Assembly (NCBI GenBank): GCA_002366565.1 | Contig: DFBJ01000003.1 | Coordinates: 186,001-250,000, forward strand | Reading direction: 5' to 3' | Origin: Bacteriovoracaceae bacterium UBA3083 | GTDB lineage: Bacteria > Bdellovibrionota > Bacteriovoracia > Bacteriovoracales > Bacteriovoracaceae | Length of the DNA stretch: 64,000 nucleotides | Shown here: in pieces, positions 1-6,790 of the stretch | Position numbering within the stretch: the first letter of the stretch is position 1 | Layout: every line of letters begins with the position of its first letter | The notes under the pieces: generated by a model | The model's database searches: none | What the model saw: the letters and a program-made list of their open reading frames with translations, nothing else | What the model was told of the DNA's origin: nothing | Program-made: the position numbers and the translations under genes

Positions 1-442
1 GTTGCCTAAGAAAGATGCTTTTGAATCTATTGTTAAGATGTCTTCTGAAATTGGAATTAAAAATATTTATTTATATCGATCCGATTTTTCTCAACATCCG
101 ATAGAGATAAATGAACGAATTGAAAGAATTGAAGAAAGTGCAATTGTTCAATCAAACAATCCTTTCAAGATCAACTTTTATGATGTTTCAACTTTTGAAG
201 AGGCTTTTAGTAAATATTCAAATGTCGTTCATTTCTCGACTTTTTCTAATTCAGAAATTAAAGAAGACAGATTTGATGATGAAGTATTGATGGTGATTGG
301 TCCTGAGGCTGGATTTTCTGAAGGTGAAGAGGACGTAATAAATAGTTTTAAAAATGTATCTGTTTTAAATTTAGATACAAATATTATGAGAGCTCCGACA
401 GCATTGGCCGTTGCAAGTGGTTACATCTTAAAGAGTTTTTGA
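1..442 (+). CDS. rsmE: 16S rRNA m3U1498 methyltransferase RsmE, C-terminal part (5' end outside window)
   Basis: Methylates N3 of U1498 in 16S rRNA on the 30S subunit. What is visible is the C-terminal half of the SPOUT-type methyltransferase domain. It contains the motif IGPEAGFSEGE followed by an NLDTNIMRAPTA segment that fits the SAM-binding knot of the family (usually LGPEGGFS and LG..ILR.ETA). The reading frame is open to the first base of the window, so the true start lies upstream and the TTG at position 2 is not a credible start. About 146 codons are seen of a family that is usually near 240. Arg at the NIMRAPTA position is retained, while the usual ETA is APTA here, a mild divergence. 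A 66-base gap separates it from the next gene. Confidence 0.85.
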   Translation, partial: LPKKDAFESIVKMSSEIGIKNIYLYRSDFSQHPIEINERIERIEESAIVQSNNPFKINFYDVSTFEEAFSKYSNVVHFSTFSNSEIKEDRFDDEVLMVIGPEAGFSEGEEDVINSFKNVSVLNLDTNIMRAPTALAVASGYILKSF

Positions 443-508
443 TTGATGCTTTATGTCTTTTATGAGAACCTATAAAGAGACACTTAAACAAAATTCATAG
501 GTGAGTTA

Positions 509-1261
509 ATGGAAAATCTAAATTCAAATGAAAACAAACAAAATAAAGACGTTGTTTTTAATAATGAGTTTAATTTAGATGATTTTGACTTTAAACCTCT
601 CAATGAAGGCCTTGGTTTTCATCATGAAGAAAGAAAGAATGGAATTCTTCCTCAAGCAAATAAAAGAAACCAACATATATCAGTAACTAGAGAAAACTCT
701 TCTACAACAAGAACTTCTAATCTTGGTGTAAGTAATGAGGGAATAACTAGAAATGGTCTAGAGTCAATGAACTCTCTTTCTGCTTTTTATTCAGAGTCTC
801 AAGTTATAGAAGAAGCACCAAAGTTAAAGGCTTCTGACTTTGAGCCAAAAGCTGTAGAAATTAAAGTGACATCATCAACTAAGCAATTTTCTGCTTGGCT
901 TATAGATGTGCTCGTTGTTGCATGTATAACGACTGGTCTCATGGCGCTATTTGTTGCAGTGTCTGGATTATCTATCTCTCAATTCTTTGAAGTGATAGGA
1001 CAGAAAGATTTAATAATTTTTACAAGTGTATCGTTTTCAATATTTTACTTGAGTTATTTTTCAATCCTAGATCTACAAGCAACTCCAGGTAAAAGCTTAT
1101 TAAAAATAAGACTCGTTCGAGAAGATGGTAAAGGAATTCTTTTAAAAGATAGTTTTCTTAGGTCTTTTATTACATTACTTTCATTTGTAACTCTTGGCTT
1201 ACCTTGCTTAATTGATTTTCAAGGAAAGTTAACTGATACAAAAGTTTCAGAAGATGTTTAA
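509..1261 (+). CDS. RDD-family integral membrane protein
   Basis: Membrane protein of the RDD family. The family is widespread and poorly defined, with some members linked to ion transport or stress. The first 120 residues are polar, low in hydrophobicity and Asn/Ser/Glu rich, so they are probably cytoplasmic and disordered. Three hydrophobic segments follow at about 131-154, 168-187 and 216-235. Between the second and third lies the family's conserved stretch TPGKSLLKIRLV (192-203), followed by REDGKG. The protein ends with an LTDTKVSED tail that matches the usual D..TGT.VV end. The stop overlaps the start of the next gene by 8 bases (1254-1261), so the two are translationally coupled. The specific function is unknown. 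Confidence 0.75.
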   Translation: MENLNSNENKQNKDVVFNNEFNLDDFDFKPLNEGLGFHHEERKNGILPQANKRNQHISVTRENSSTTRTSNLGVSNEGITRNGLESMNSLSAFYSESQVIEEAPKLKASDFEPKAVEIKVTSSTKQFSAWLIDVLVVACITTGLMALFVAVSGLSISQFFEVIGQKDLIIFTSVSFSIFYLSYFSILDLQATPGKSLLKIRLVREDGKGILLKDSFLRSFITLLSFVTLGLPCLIDFQGKLTDTKVSEDV

Positions 1262-1715
1262 ACTATCCCCGCAAGCAAAGAATTTTTTAGAAGAAAATAA
1301 AGGCAAGAAAATTGTCTTCACAAATGGTTGCTTTGATATTCTTCATTCAGGACATGTTGCTTATTTAAATGAAGCTAAGAAGCAAGGTGATTTACTTTTT
1401 ATGGGTCTTAATTCTGATGACAGTATAAAAAGGTTAAAAGGTGAGTCTAGGCCTATCAATAAAGAGAAAGATAGAAAGTTTATTCTTGAAAATCTTAGAT
1501 GTGTTGATTGTGTAGAAGTGTTCACTGAAGATACTCCATATGAGCTAATAAAGGCCGTTCAGCCAGATGTTCTTGTTAAAGGTGGAGATTGGAAAATTAC
1601 TGATATCGTTGGCCATGACATTGTTACGGCTAAGGGTGGAGAAGTAAAAAGTCTTATTTTCGTTGAGGGATACTCAACAACAGGAATAATCTCTTCTGTT
1701 CAAGGAAGAGAGTAA
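1254..1715 (+). CDS. rfaE2: D-glycero-beta-D-manno-heptose 1-phosphate adenylyltransferase (HldE C-domain / RfaE2 type)
   Basis: Transfers AMP from ATP to heptose-1-phosphate to make ADP-heptose, the donor for LPS core heptose and possibly for the GT9 enzymes encoded further along this window. It is a stand-alone nucleotidyltransferase of 153 residues. The GCFDILHSGH segment at 25-34 contains the HxGH signature, the Asp residues of the GLNSDDS segment sit near residue 55, and VKGGDW and GYSTTGII lie further on. The family is often fused to a RfaE1 kinase domain; here it is separate and no kinase is seen in the window. ATG at 1254 overlaps the RDD gene. Its specificity for heptose rather than glycerol-3-phosphate is inferred from the GRAPINK-like GESRPINKEKDR and VKGGDW stretches. 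Confidence 0.85.
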   Translation: MFKLSPQAKNFLEENKGKKIVFTNGCFDILHSGHVAYLNEAKKQGDLLFMGLNSDDSIKRLKGESRPINKEKDRKFILENLRCVDCVEVFTEDTPYELIKAVQPDVLVKGGDWKITDIVGHDIVTAKGGEVKSLIFVEGYSTTGIISSVQGRE

Positions 1716-1740
1716 GAAAATATCCTATAAGCTTATAATT

Positions 1741-2190
1741 TTATCTCTGCACTGCTTGTAAAATAACTTTTGGTTTTAGTGTAAGCTCCGTTTTAATAGA
1801 TTTTGATATTAGACAGTTTTCTTCAGCTTGTTTAAGAAGTTTTAGGTATGGATCTATATTACTTTTACAGCAAACCGTTAATTTGGGGGATATTGTTGCT
1901 TTGGTGAATTGGTGCCCTGAATTTGTTTTCTCAAGGTGAGCGTCCACTGTTACCTCTAAGTTCACCCAATCCATCTTTTTAAATCTTGCAAGAGCCTTAA
2001 ATGTTAATATGTAGCAACTAGTAAGGGTTGCTGAAAATAGATCTTCAGGTGACCAGCTATCTTCAGGTCCTTTGAACTCTGGTGGAGGTGTGATTATTAA
2101 ATCATCTTTTCCTAGAGAGGATGTCTTTAGATTTACCTGGTCTGGTAAACCAAATGACTTAGTTGTATAAATGGCCATATTAAATCCCAT
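1741..2190 (-). CDS. OsmC/Ohr-family peroxide-reducing protein
   Basis: Likely thiol peroxidase or redox-protection protein of the OsmC/Ohr superfamily, which detoxifies organic hydroperoxides in the cytoplasm. Two cysteines fall in the expected family positions: one in the LTSCYILTF helix start, the other in the AEENCLIS segment near the C-terminus. The length (149, or 145 from the second Met) is normal. The SPEDLFSATLTSC stretch is the typical OsmC core. The start could be ATG at 2190 or ATG at 2178; neither has a strong ribosome-binding site. It is convergent with the heptose adenylyltransferase gene and divergent from a methyltransferase gene. An FNR-type palindrome (2244-2257) lies in the shared promoter region. 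Confidence 0.8.
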   Translation of the reverse strand: MGFNMAIYTTKSFGLPDQVNLKTSSLGKDDLIITPPPEFKGPEDSWSPEDLFSATLTSCYILTFKALARFKKMDWVNLEVTVDAHLEKTNSGHQFTKATISPKLTVCCKSNIDPYLKLLKQAEENCLISKSIKTELTLKPKVILQAVQR

Positions 2191-2215
2191 GCCTGTGTAG
2201 TGTTTAAGTTTTTAT

Positions 2216-2221
2216 AATATA
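2216..2221 (-). promoter_or_regulatory. Candidate -10 element for the OsmC-family gene
   Basis: On the minus strand this hexamer reads TATATT. It would place transcription start near 2209, about 41.5 bases from the centre of the FNR-type palindrome at 2244-2257. That is the spacing of a class II activated promoter. No good -35 is present, which fits dependence on an activator. Confidence 0.35.
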
Positions 2222-2243
2222 TATTAAAATCTATTGTATTAAA

Positions 2244-2257
2244 TTGATCTTAATCAA
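2244..2257. promoter_or_regulatory. FNR/CRP-family binding site (perfect TTGAT-N4-ATCAA)
   Basis: The 14 bases read TTGAT-CTTA-ATCAA, an exact match to the Escherichia coli FNR consensus TTGAT-N4-ATCAA. The site lies between the divergent OsmC-family gene and the methyltransferase gene. It is centred about 41 bases from a plausible start point on each side, so one dimer could activate both genes. The family of the cognate regulator (FNR, Dnr or another CRP/FNR member) cannot be told from the site alone. Confidence 0.6.
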
Positions 2258-2277
2258 TGTTTAACTAAAATAATTGT

Positions 2278-2285
2278 TATATTAT
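2278..2285 (+). promoter_or_regulatory. Candidate -10 element for the 2371 methyltransferase gene
   Basis: The sequence TATATTAT offers overlapping TATATT/TATTAT hexamers. A start near 2291 would put the FNR-type palindrome at about -41, and there is no recognisable -35. The 5' leader would be about 80 bases. Confidence 0.35.
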
Positions 2286-2370
2286 GAATAATTAATAGCT
2301 TAATATGGTTTTTATATTCATAAATTAGATTTGGACCTTTATCGAAAGGTTGTTGTGTTGGGGAGCTTAT

Positions 2371-2964
2371 ATGTCACATTTTAATATTGGTGCAAACAAG
2401 TGGGATAGTGAGGATAAAGTTGCACGTGCCCAGCTTATGGCAAATAAAATAAAAGAAGAAATTGATCTTAATAAGAAGTTTGATATTTTAGACTTTGGGT
2501 GTGGAACTGGACTTCTTGGTCTAGAGTTTCTAGAACACGCTAAATCACTAGTCGGTATTGATAATTCATCAGGTATGTTGGCAGTCTTTGATGAAAAAGT
2601 AGAGACCTTACCGCATGTTAGTTCTTTAAATATAAATCTTGAAAATGAGTCTCTAGATAAAGAATTTGATCTAATTGTAAGCTCAATGACTTTTCATCAT
2701 CTTGATAGGCCTTCAGAAGTTATTCAGACATTTTCTAAAATGCTCAATAAGGGTGGAAAGATATTTATTATAGATCTTGAATCTGAAGATGGCTCTTTTC
2801 ATCCAGATAATAGAGGAATGGGAGTTAAGCATTTTGGTTTCTCGAGAGAAGATCTATCTATGTGGTCTGCAGAAGCAAACCTTGAAGTTGATATTAAAAC
2901 GATTTCTTCTATAGATAAGAATCAGAGAACCTATAGTCTGTTTATGGCCTCTTTTAGTAAGTAG
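2371..2964 (+). CDS. Class I SAM-dependent methyltransferase
   Basis: Small-molecule methyltransferase of the UbiE/Methyltransf_11 type. Motif I is LDFGCGTGLLG (40-50), the acidic residue closing beta-2 is in VGIDNS (61-66), and motif IV is the SSMTFHHL segment. The protein is 197 residues, typical for a single Rossmann-fold domain with no extra domain. Substrate unknown. I chose ATG 2371 over the in-frame start 21 bases upstream because a GGGGAG ribosome-binding site sits at 2360-2365 and the protein then begins MSHFNIGANKWD, like close relatives of this family. It has its own promoter region facing away from the OsmC gene and is followed by the flagellin leader region. Confidence 0.8.
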   Translation: MSHFNIGANKWDSEDKVARAQLMANKIKEEIDLNKKFDILDFGCGTGLLGLEFLEHAKSLVGIDNSSGMLAVFDEKVETLPHVSSLNINLENESLDKEFDLIVSSMTFHHLDRPSEVIQTFSKMLNKGGKIFIIDLESEDGSFHPDNRGMGVKHFGFSREDLSMWSAEANLEVDIKTISSIDKNQRTYSLFMASFSK

Positions 2965-3022
2965 TTTATCCAGGTATTACAGTCTCAAATATATAATTGA
3001 ATACTTTCATAAGGTTATCATT

Positions 3023-3043
3023 ACCCGATCATCCTGGTCGGGT
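3023..3043 (+). terminator. Hairpin after the methyltransferase gene, possible weak terminator
   Basis: An 8-bp stem, ACCCGATC with GGTCGGGT (one G-T pair), closes a 5-base loop. There is no clean T run downstream (ATAACTTGTTGATTTT), so termination is only a possibility. It lies 58 bases past the methyltransferase stop and upstream of the flagellin promoter region. Confidence 0.35.
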
Positions 3044-3083
3044 ATAACTTGTTGATTTTACGGCAATTTTTTCCACTTTTTAC

Positions 3084-3110
3084 TCAAGTATATTTCCGAG
3101 TAACCGTTTA
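3084..3110 (+). promoter_or_regulatory. Weak sigma-28-like promoter for flagellin 1
   Basis: TCAAGTAT-N11-ACCGTTTA matches the enteric sigma-28 consensus TAAAGTTT-N11-GCCGATAA at 6 of 8 and 5 of 8 positions with exact spacing. It is much weaker than the site before flagellin 2. The leader would be about 95 bases. Confidence 0.3.
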
Positions 3111-3121
3111 GGTTATTAACT

Positions 3122-3144
3122 GGCTCATTTGGGGTGAGCCTTTT
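3122..3144 (+). other. Hairpin in the flagellin 1 leader
   Basis: The 6-bp stem GGCTCA / TGAGCC with a 7-base loop is followed by TTTT. It lies inside the presumed untranslated leader, 70 bases before the start codon. It could be an attenuator or mRNA-stabilising structure; the short T run makes strong termination unlikely. Confidence 0.35.
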
Positions 3145-3211
3145 ATACATCAGACACGGCTGTTTGATTCAACTTTTCACGGAGGTAGATTATGTTTCGA
3201 GGAGATTAGAG

Positions 3212-4045
3212 ATGGGTTTAAGAATTAACACAAACGTACAGTCATTATCAGCACAAAGAAGTTTAGGAAACGTTAAGAAGTCACAAGGTGATAACCTTGA
3301 GAAGATGGCTTCAGGAAGTAGAATTAATAAGGCAAGTGATGATGCCGCTGGTTTAGCGATTAGTGAAAAACTAAAAGCAAATATTAGAGGGTCACAACAA
3401 GCTAAGAGAAATGCTGGAGATGGTATTTCAATGATTCAAACTGCTGAAGGTGGATTAAACGAAGTATCAAACATTCTTGTAAGACTGAGAGAACTTTCAG
3501 TTCAAGCTGCTTCTGATACGATTGGCGATTCTGAAAGAGAGTTTTCAGATTTAGAGTTCCAAAACCTTGTACAGGAGGTTGATAGAATTGCAGGTTCAAC
3601 AGAGTTTAACGGACGTAGTCTTTTAAATGGAGAAGGTGATACTGCAGACTTTCAAGTTGGAATAATGAATGATGACTTCAACGATAGGATCTCATATAGA
3701 CCACAAGACTCAGCTGCTACGGCAGATGCAATTGGAGTTGGAGGTTTAAGTGTAGCTTCTAAAGATGGAGCTCAAGAGAACTTAGAAAACATTGATTCAG
3801 CGATCAATAAGATTAACGGTAATAGAGCAAACTTAGGTGCTTTACAGAATAGATTGCAATCAACGATTTCAAACTTAGATGTAAAAACAGAAAACTTAAG
3901 TGCAGCAAATTCGAGAATTAGAGACACAGATGTTGCTCAAACTTCATCTGAATTAACTAAGGCAAATATTCTAACTTCTGCTTCAACTTCAGTTTTAGCT
4001 CAAGCGAATAGCTCTCAAAATGCAGCTCTAAAGCTAATTGGTTAA
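3212..4045 (+). CDS. fliC: Flagellin (first of a tandem pair)
   Basis: Structural subunit of the flagellar filament, exported by the flagellar type III system. The N-terminal D0/D1 domain begins MGLRINTNVQSLSAQRSLG and includes the conserved SGSRINKASDDAAGLAIS segment and the TAEGGLNEVSNILVRLRELSVQA helix. The C-terminal D1/D0 domain has the GALQNRLQSTISNL helix and ends in a LAQANSSQNAALKLIG tail. The middle is short, so there is no D2/D3. The start is ATG 3212, with a GAGGAGAT ribosome-binding site at 3199-3206. Reading in from further upstream would give an unrelated 26-residue extension that no flagellin has. At 277 residues it is the same length as its neighbour. It is a candidate acceptor for the glycosylation genes at 11939-16183. 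Confidence 0.95.
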   Translation: MGLRINTNVQSLSAQRSLGNVKKSQGDNLEKMASGSRINKASDDAAGLAISEKLKANIRGSQQAKRNAGDGISMIQTAEGGLNEVSNILVRLRELSVQAASDTIGDSEREFSDLEFQNLVQEVDRIAGSTEFNGRSLLNGEGDTADFQVGIMNDDFNDRISYRPQDSAATADAIGVGGLSVASKDGAQENLENIDSAINKINGNRANLGALQNRLQSTISNLDVKTENLSAANSRIRDTDVAQTSSELTKANILTSASTSVLAQANSSQNAALKLIG

Positions 4046-4078
4046 TCACAAATTTAAAAAATTCAAAGTTTAAGAATG

Positions 4079-4103
4079 GCCCCTCTATATGAGGGGCTTT
4101 TTT
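4079..4103 (+). terminator. Rho-independent terminator of flagellin 1
   Basis: A perfect 7-bp GC-rich stem, GCCCCTC / GAGGGGC, with a TATAT loop is followed directly by six T residues. It starts 33 bases after the flagellin stop, which separates the two flagellin transcripts. Confidence 0.9.
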
Positions 4104-4272
4104 GTGTCTAAAATCAACTCTTCTTATGTAATGACAATAATAATAGTCATATTTCTTATGCCAACTTTGGCAAAAATCGAGCTTAGCAAATAACATACCA
4201 AAAAAGTCAGACTCTATGTGTATGAAATTATTCAAAAATGAACTCTTTTTTTTAAGTATCTGAGCAAAAGGC

Positions 4273-4299
4273 TAAAGTATTTCCCTGTGTGGGCGATAT
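4273..4299 (+). promoter_or_regulatory. Sigma-28 (FliA) type promoter of flagellin 2
   Basis: TAAAGTAT-N11-GGCGATAT matches the sigma-28 consensus TAAAGTTT-N11-GCCGATAA at 7 of 8 and 6 of 8 positions with exact spacing. A start near 4307 would give a leader of about 65 bases containing a CTGAC/GTCAG hairpin. This fits late-class flagellar expression. Confidence 0.75.
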
Positions 4300-4372
4300 G
4301 GTTATTGTCTGACAAAAAAGGTCAGGCGGCTTTAGGGAAAATAAAAAATAAATATTTCTTAGGAGGAATATC

Positions 4373-5206
4373 ATGGGTTTAAGAATTGCAACTAACATGG
4401 CTTCACAAGCCGTACAGAAAAATTTAAATGAAGTATCAAGTAAAAGTCAGGGAAGTTTAGAGAAACTATCGTCTGGGAAAAGAATTAACAAGGCCGCTGA
4501 TGATGCTGCAGGTTTAGCGATTGCTACTAACTTAAAAGCACAAACAAACGGTTTAAGACAAGCAACAAGAAACGCGAATGATGGTGTTTCAATGGTACAG
4601 ACTGCTGAAGGTGGTTTAAACGAAGTATCAAATATCTTAGTAAGACTGAGAGAGTTAACGATTCAAGCTTCTTCAGACACTGTAGGTGATACTGAAAGAG
4701 GATTCCTAGATAAGGAATACCAACAGCTAACTACAGAAGTAGATAGAATTGCAGACTCAACAACATTTAACGGAACAAATCTGTTAAACGGAGAAGGCGG
4801 TGGAACTCTTGATATTCAAGTAGGTGCATATGCCGGAGAACAAAATAGAATTCAATTTGATTCAGATTCAACAAATGCAACTGCAGATGAAATCGGAGTC
4901 GGTGGAACATCAATTGCTGATAAAGGTGATGCCTTAGATGCAATTGCTGATATAGATGGCGCTATTACAGCGGTATCAGGACATAGAGCAAATTTAGGTT
5001 CGATTCAATCTAGACTACAGTCAACGGTTGCGAACTTAGAGACTCAAACAATAAATCAAGATAGTGCAAGATCGGTAATTGAAGATGTAGATGTGGCAGC
5101 AGAAACTGCAAACATGGCCTCAAGTAACGTTGTTAAGAATGCAGGTGTAGCAGCATTAGCTCAAGCTAACCAGATACCGAACTCAGCACTAAGACTAATT
5201 GGATAA
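4373..5206 (+). CDS. fliC: Flagellin (second of a tandem pair)
   Basis: Second filament subunit, 277 residues, with the same architecture as its neighbour. It begins MGLRIATNMASQAVQKNLN, has SGKRINKAADDAAGLAIA in the N-terminal helix, a short variable centre, GSIQSRLQSTVANLE in the C-terminal D1 helix, and the terminal tail ALAQANQIPNSALRLIG. ATG 4373 follows an AGGAGG ribosome-binding site at 4361-4366. The pair clearly arose by duplication; the conserved ends align almost residue for residue while the centres differ. It has its own sigma-28 promoter and a strong terminator lies between the copies, so the two flagellins can be expressed at different levels. Several species of this lineage build filaments from multiple flagellins. 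Confidence 0.95.
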   Translation: MGLRIATNMASQAVQKNLNEVSSKSQGSLEKLSSGKRINKAADDAAGLAIATNLKAQTNGLRQATRNANDGVSMVQTAEGGLNEVSNILVRLRELTIQASSDTVGDTERGFLDKEYQQLTTEVDRIADSTTFNGTNLLNGEGGGTLDIQVGAYAGEQNRIQFDSDSTNATADEIGVGGTSIADKGDALDAIADIDGAITAVSGHRANLGSIQSRLQSTVANLETQTINQDSARSVIEDVDVAAETANMASSNVVKNAGVAALAQANQIPNSALRLIG

Positions 5207-5213
5207 TTAAAAA

Positions 5214-5234
5214 TGTGGGTGCTAGTCACCCACA
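5214..5234 (+). terminator. Hairpin just after flagellin 2
   Basis: An 8-bp stem, TGTGGGTG / CACCCACA, with a CTAGT loop starts 7 bases past the stop codon. No T run follows, so it may protect the 3' end of the flagellin mRNA or act with Rho rather than terminate intrinsically. Confidence 0.45.
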
Positions 5235-5243
5235 CTTCCTAAG

Positions 5244-5309
5244 CCCTAAGGAACGAAAGTTCCACTTAAGCCCAATCCATCCTAGCTTCGGCTAGGATGG
5301 ATCTTAGGG
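5244..5309 (+). ncRNA. Candidate three-way-junction RNA element in front of the PilZ gene
   Basis: A closing stem CCCTAAG (5244-5250) / CTTAGGG (5303-5309) encloses two hairpins. The first is GAAC-GAAA-GTTC (5251-5262); the second is a perfect 12-bp stem (5275-5286 with 5291-5302) capped by TTCG. Each helix abuts the closing stem without unpaired bases, and both loops are stable tetraloops. The element ends 15 bases before the PilZ start codon and overlaps the purine-rich ribosome-binding region. The conserved core of the cyclic-di-GMP-I riboswitch is not present. A leader regulator or an mRNA-processing signal are both possible. Confidence 0.5.
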
Positions 5310-5324
5310 AAGGAAAGGAAAAGT

Positions 5325-6029
5325 ATGAACAGCTTACTAAAAGTAGAAAATCAAGAGAAAATAAAAAACGAACTATTGGAAGCTTTTAAAAGTAAGTATG
5401 CCGTGTATGCGTGGGGCTCATTCGGAGGCCACATCATTAAAGCCGATCTACAATTCAAATCAATCAAATTCAATCAAAAAAGAATAGTTCTATCTCCAAC
5501 AACTATGAGTCGATCTTACTTAGAGGACTTACTTGGTGGAAGTGGAAAAATAAATTTAGCTATTCCTCAGATGTCTCTTTTATTTGAAGCTGAGTATATG
5601 GATTATGATGATGATCTTGTTGTCTCATTTCCTAACTTTCATAAGTTTTACGATAGACGTAAGTCTGAAAGAATTGATCCTTTCATACCAATGGATATTA
5701 CTTTCAAGCACAATGGAGTAAGTTTCAAGAAGTCATGTAATGATATTGCAGTAGGAGGCTTCTCAGTAATTCTTACAAAGAATGAAATGAGAAAGTTTGA
5801 TATTGGAGATATTATAGAGAATGTTGAAATTTCATTTCCATTGAAATCAATTACTCTGAAAGTAAAAGTGTCTGGACTTGTAAAAATGAATCCTTATCAG
5901 GATGAAAAGAATCCCTATGGTGGATCTAGATTGTCATTAACATTTGAAGGGAATACTACTTTGATTAAAAAAGAGGTTCTTCGTTTGATAAATGGACAAA
6001 AAAAACTAGTCTGTGATATTGATAGATAA
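5325..6029 (+). CDS. PilZ-domain protein (probable cyclic-di-GMP receptor)
   Basis: Likely cyclic-di-GMP effector. The PilZ domain lies in about residues 110-230. It carries both ligand motifs: RRKSER (111-116, the RxxxR element) and NDIAVGG (139-145, matching the D/NxSxxG element with A in place of S). The first 105 residues form a separate domain that could be a YcgR-like or other beta-rich domain, but I do not recognise it. The position directly behind flagellin 2 suggests control of motility. The start ATG 5325 has an AAGGAAAGGAAAAG leader. Its stop overlaps the next start (TAATG at 6027-6031), coupling it to the phosphoesterase gene. The Ser-to-Ala change in the second motif is mild. Confidence 0.8.
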   Translation: MNSLLKVENQEKIKNELLEAFKSKYAVYAWGSFGGHIIKADLQFKSIKFNQKRIVLSPTTMSRSYLEDLLGGSGKINLAIPQMSLLFEAEYMDYDDDLVVSFPNFHKFYDRRKSERIDPFIPMDITFKHNGVSFKKSCNDIAVGGFSVILTKNEMRKFDIGDIIENVEISFPLKSITLKVKVSGLVKMNPYQDEKNPYGGSRLSLTFEGNTTLIKKEVLRLINGQKKLVCDIDR

Positions 6030-6790
6030 TGATTATAACTTCTATTTCTGATGTTCATGTTAAAGAATCTTCAGATGAAAAATTTGAACTTCTCAAGAAA
6101 TTCTTCAACCACGAGATTGTTAGAAAATCACAATACATTATTTTAAATGGAGATATTTTTGATATCTTAATAGGTGGTAAAGTTCAGTACTTAAAGAAGT
6201 ATGATGCCTTTTTTCACCTTGTAAAAGAAGCTATAGAGAATAATGCCACGATTGTATATATCGAAGGTAATCATGACTTTCATATTGAAAGGTTAATTCG
6301 AAAGTCAGTTAAAAAGCTAAATATAAGTAGAGAAAAGTTTATTCACGTCAAACACTACTTTGATGTTGATGTATCTGGAAAGATTGTTCGTTTTACTCAT
6401 GGAGATGATGTTGAAATAGAGAATGATCGCTATCAAAACTATAAGAGAAAAATTAATAATAAACTTGTTAAATTTCTTGGAGATTATATTGTTCCATTCA
6501 AGTTTATAGAGTGGATAGGCCATAACGCCTCTAATAAGTCTCGTGAGAGTAACGTTAATAGGTATGAGTTAAGTGCTGAAGGACAAGAATTTATTAGAGA
6601 TAAATTTAGGCGTTCTAGTGAGGATTATTTCTCGCGTAATGAAATTAATGGTCTTGTGTGTGGACATAGTCATTGTAAGGATTATTACAAATTAGATGAT
6701 GAAAGGTATTATATAAATAATGGTTTTGCCCCAGCTTCAAAATCTTTTATAAAGATAACTGAAGATGGAGCAAGTTTTGTTGATTTATAA
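6029..6790 (+). CDS. Calcineurin-like metallophosphoesterase, LpxH-like
   Basis: Two-metal phosphohydrolase resembling UDP-2,3-diacylglucosamine diphosphatase LpxH of lipid A synthesis. All metal-binding motifs are visible: SDVH (7-10), GDIFD (41-45), GNHDFH (80-85), THGD (123-126) and GHSH (212-215). At 253 residues the length suits LpxH/LpxH2-type enzymes. An insert between HGD and GHSH is rich in basic and aromatic residues, as in membrane-interacting LpxH caps. It is joined to the PilZ gene by a TAATG overlap and converges with recN, sharing 6 bases. LpxH activity is an inference; YfcE- or other MPE-type hydrolysis remains possible. Confidence 0.7.
   Translation: MIITSISDVHVKESSDEKFELLKKFFNHEIVRKSQYIILNGDIFDILIGGKVQYLKKYDAFFHLVKEAIENNATIVYIEGNHDFHIERLIRKSVKKLNISREKFIHVKHYFDVDVSGKIVRFTHGDDVEIENDRYQNYKRKINNKLVKFLGDYIVPFKFIEWIGHNASNKSRESNVNRYELSAEGQEFIRDKFRRSSEDYFSRNEINGLVCGHSHCKDYYKLDDERYYINNGFAPASKSFIKITEDGASFVDL

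Noticed and set aside
1726..1737. Palindrome TATAAGCTTATA between convergent genes as terminator
   Set aside because: It has no loop and is all A/T except GC centre, so it cannot form a terminator hairpin; chance in an AT-rich gap.
3005..3031. Sigma-28 promoter around the hairpin before flagellin 1
   Set aside because: CCCGATCA resembles the -10, but the -35 at N11 matches only 2 of 8 positions and the element overlaps a stable hairpin.
3134..3211. In-frame upstream extension of flagellin 1
   Set aside because: It would add 26 residues unlike any flagellin N-terminus. ATG 3212 has a GAGGAGAT ribosome-binding site and gives the standard MGLRIN start.
5244..5309. Cyclic-di-GMP-I riboswitch or hammerhead ribozyme
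   Set aside because: The GAAA loop and junction are suggestive, but the conserved GEMM-I core (ACGCAAAGCC, GGUCUAA) and the hammerhead CTGATGA core are both missing.
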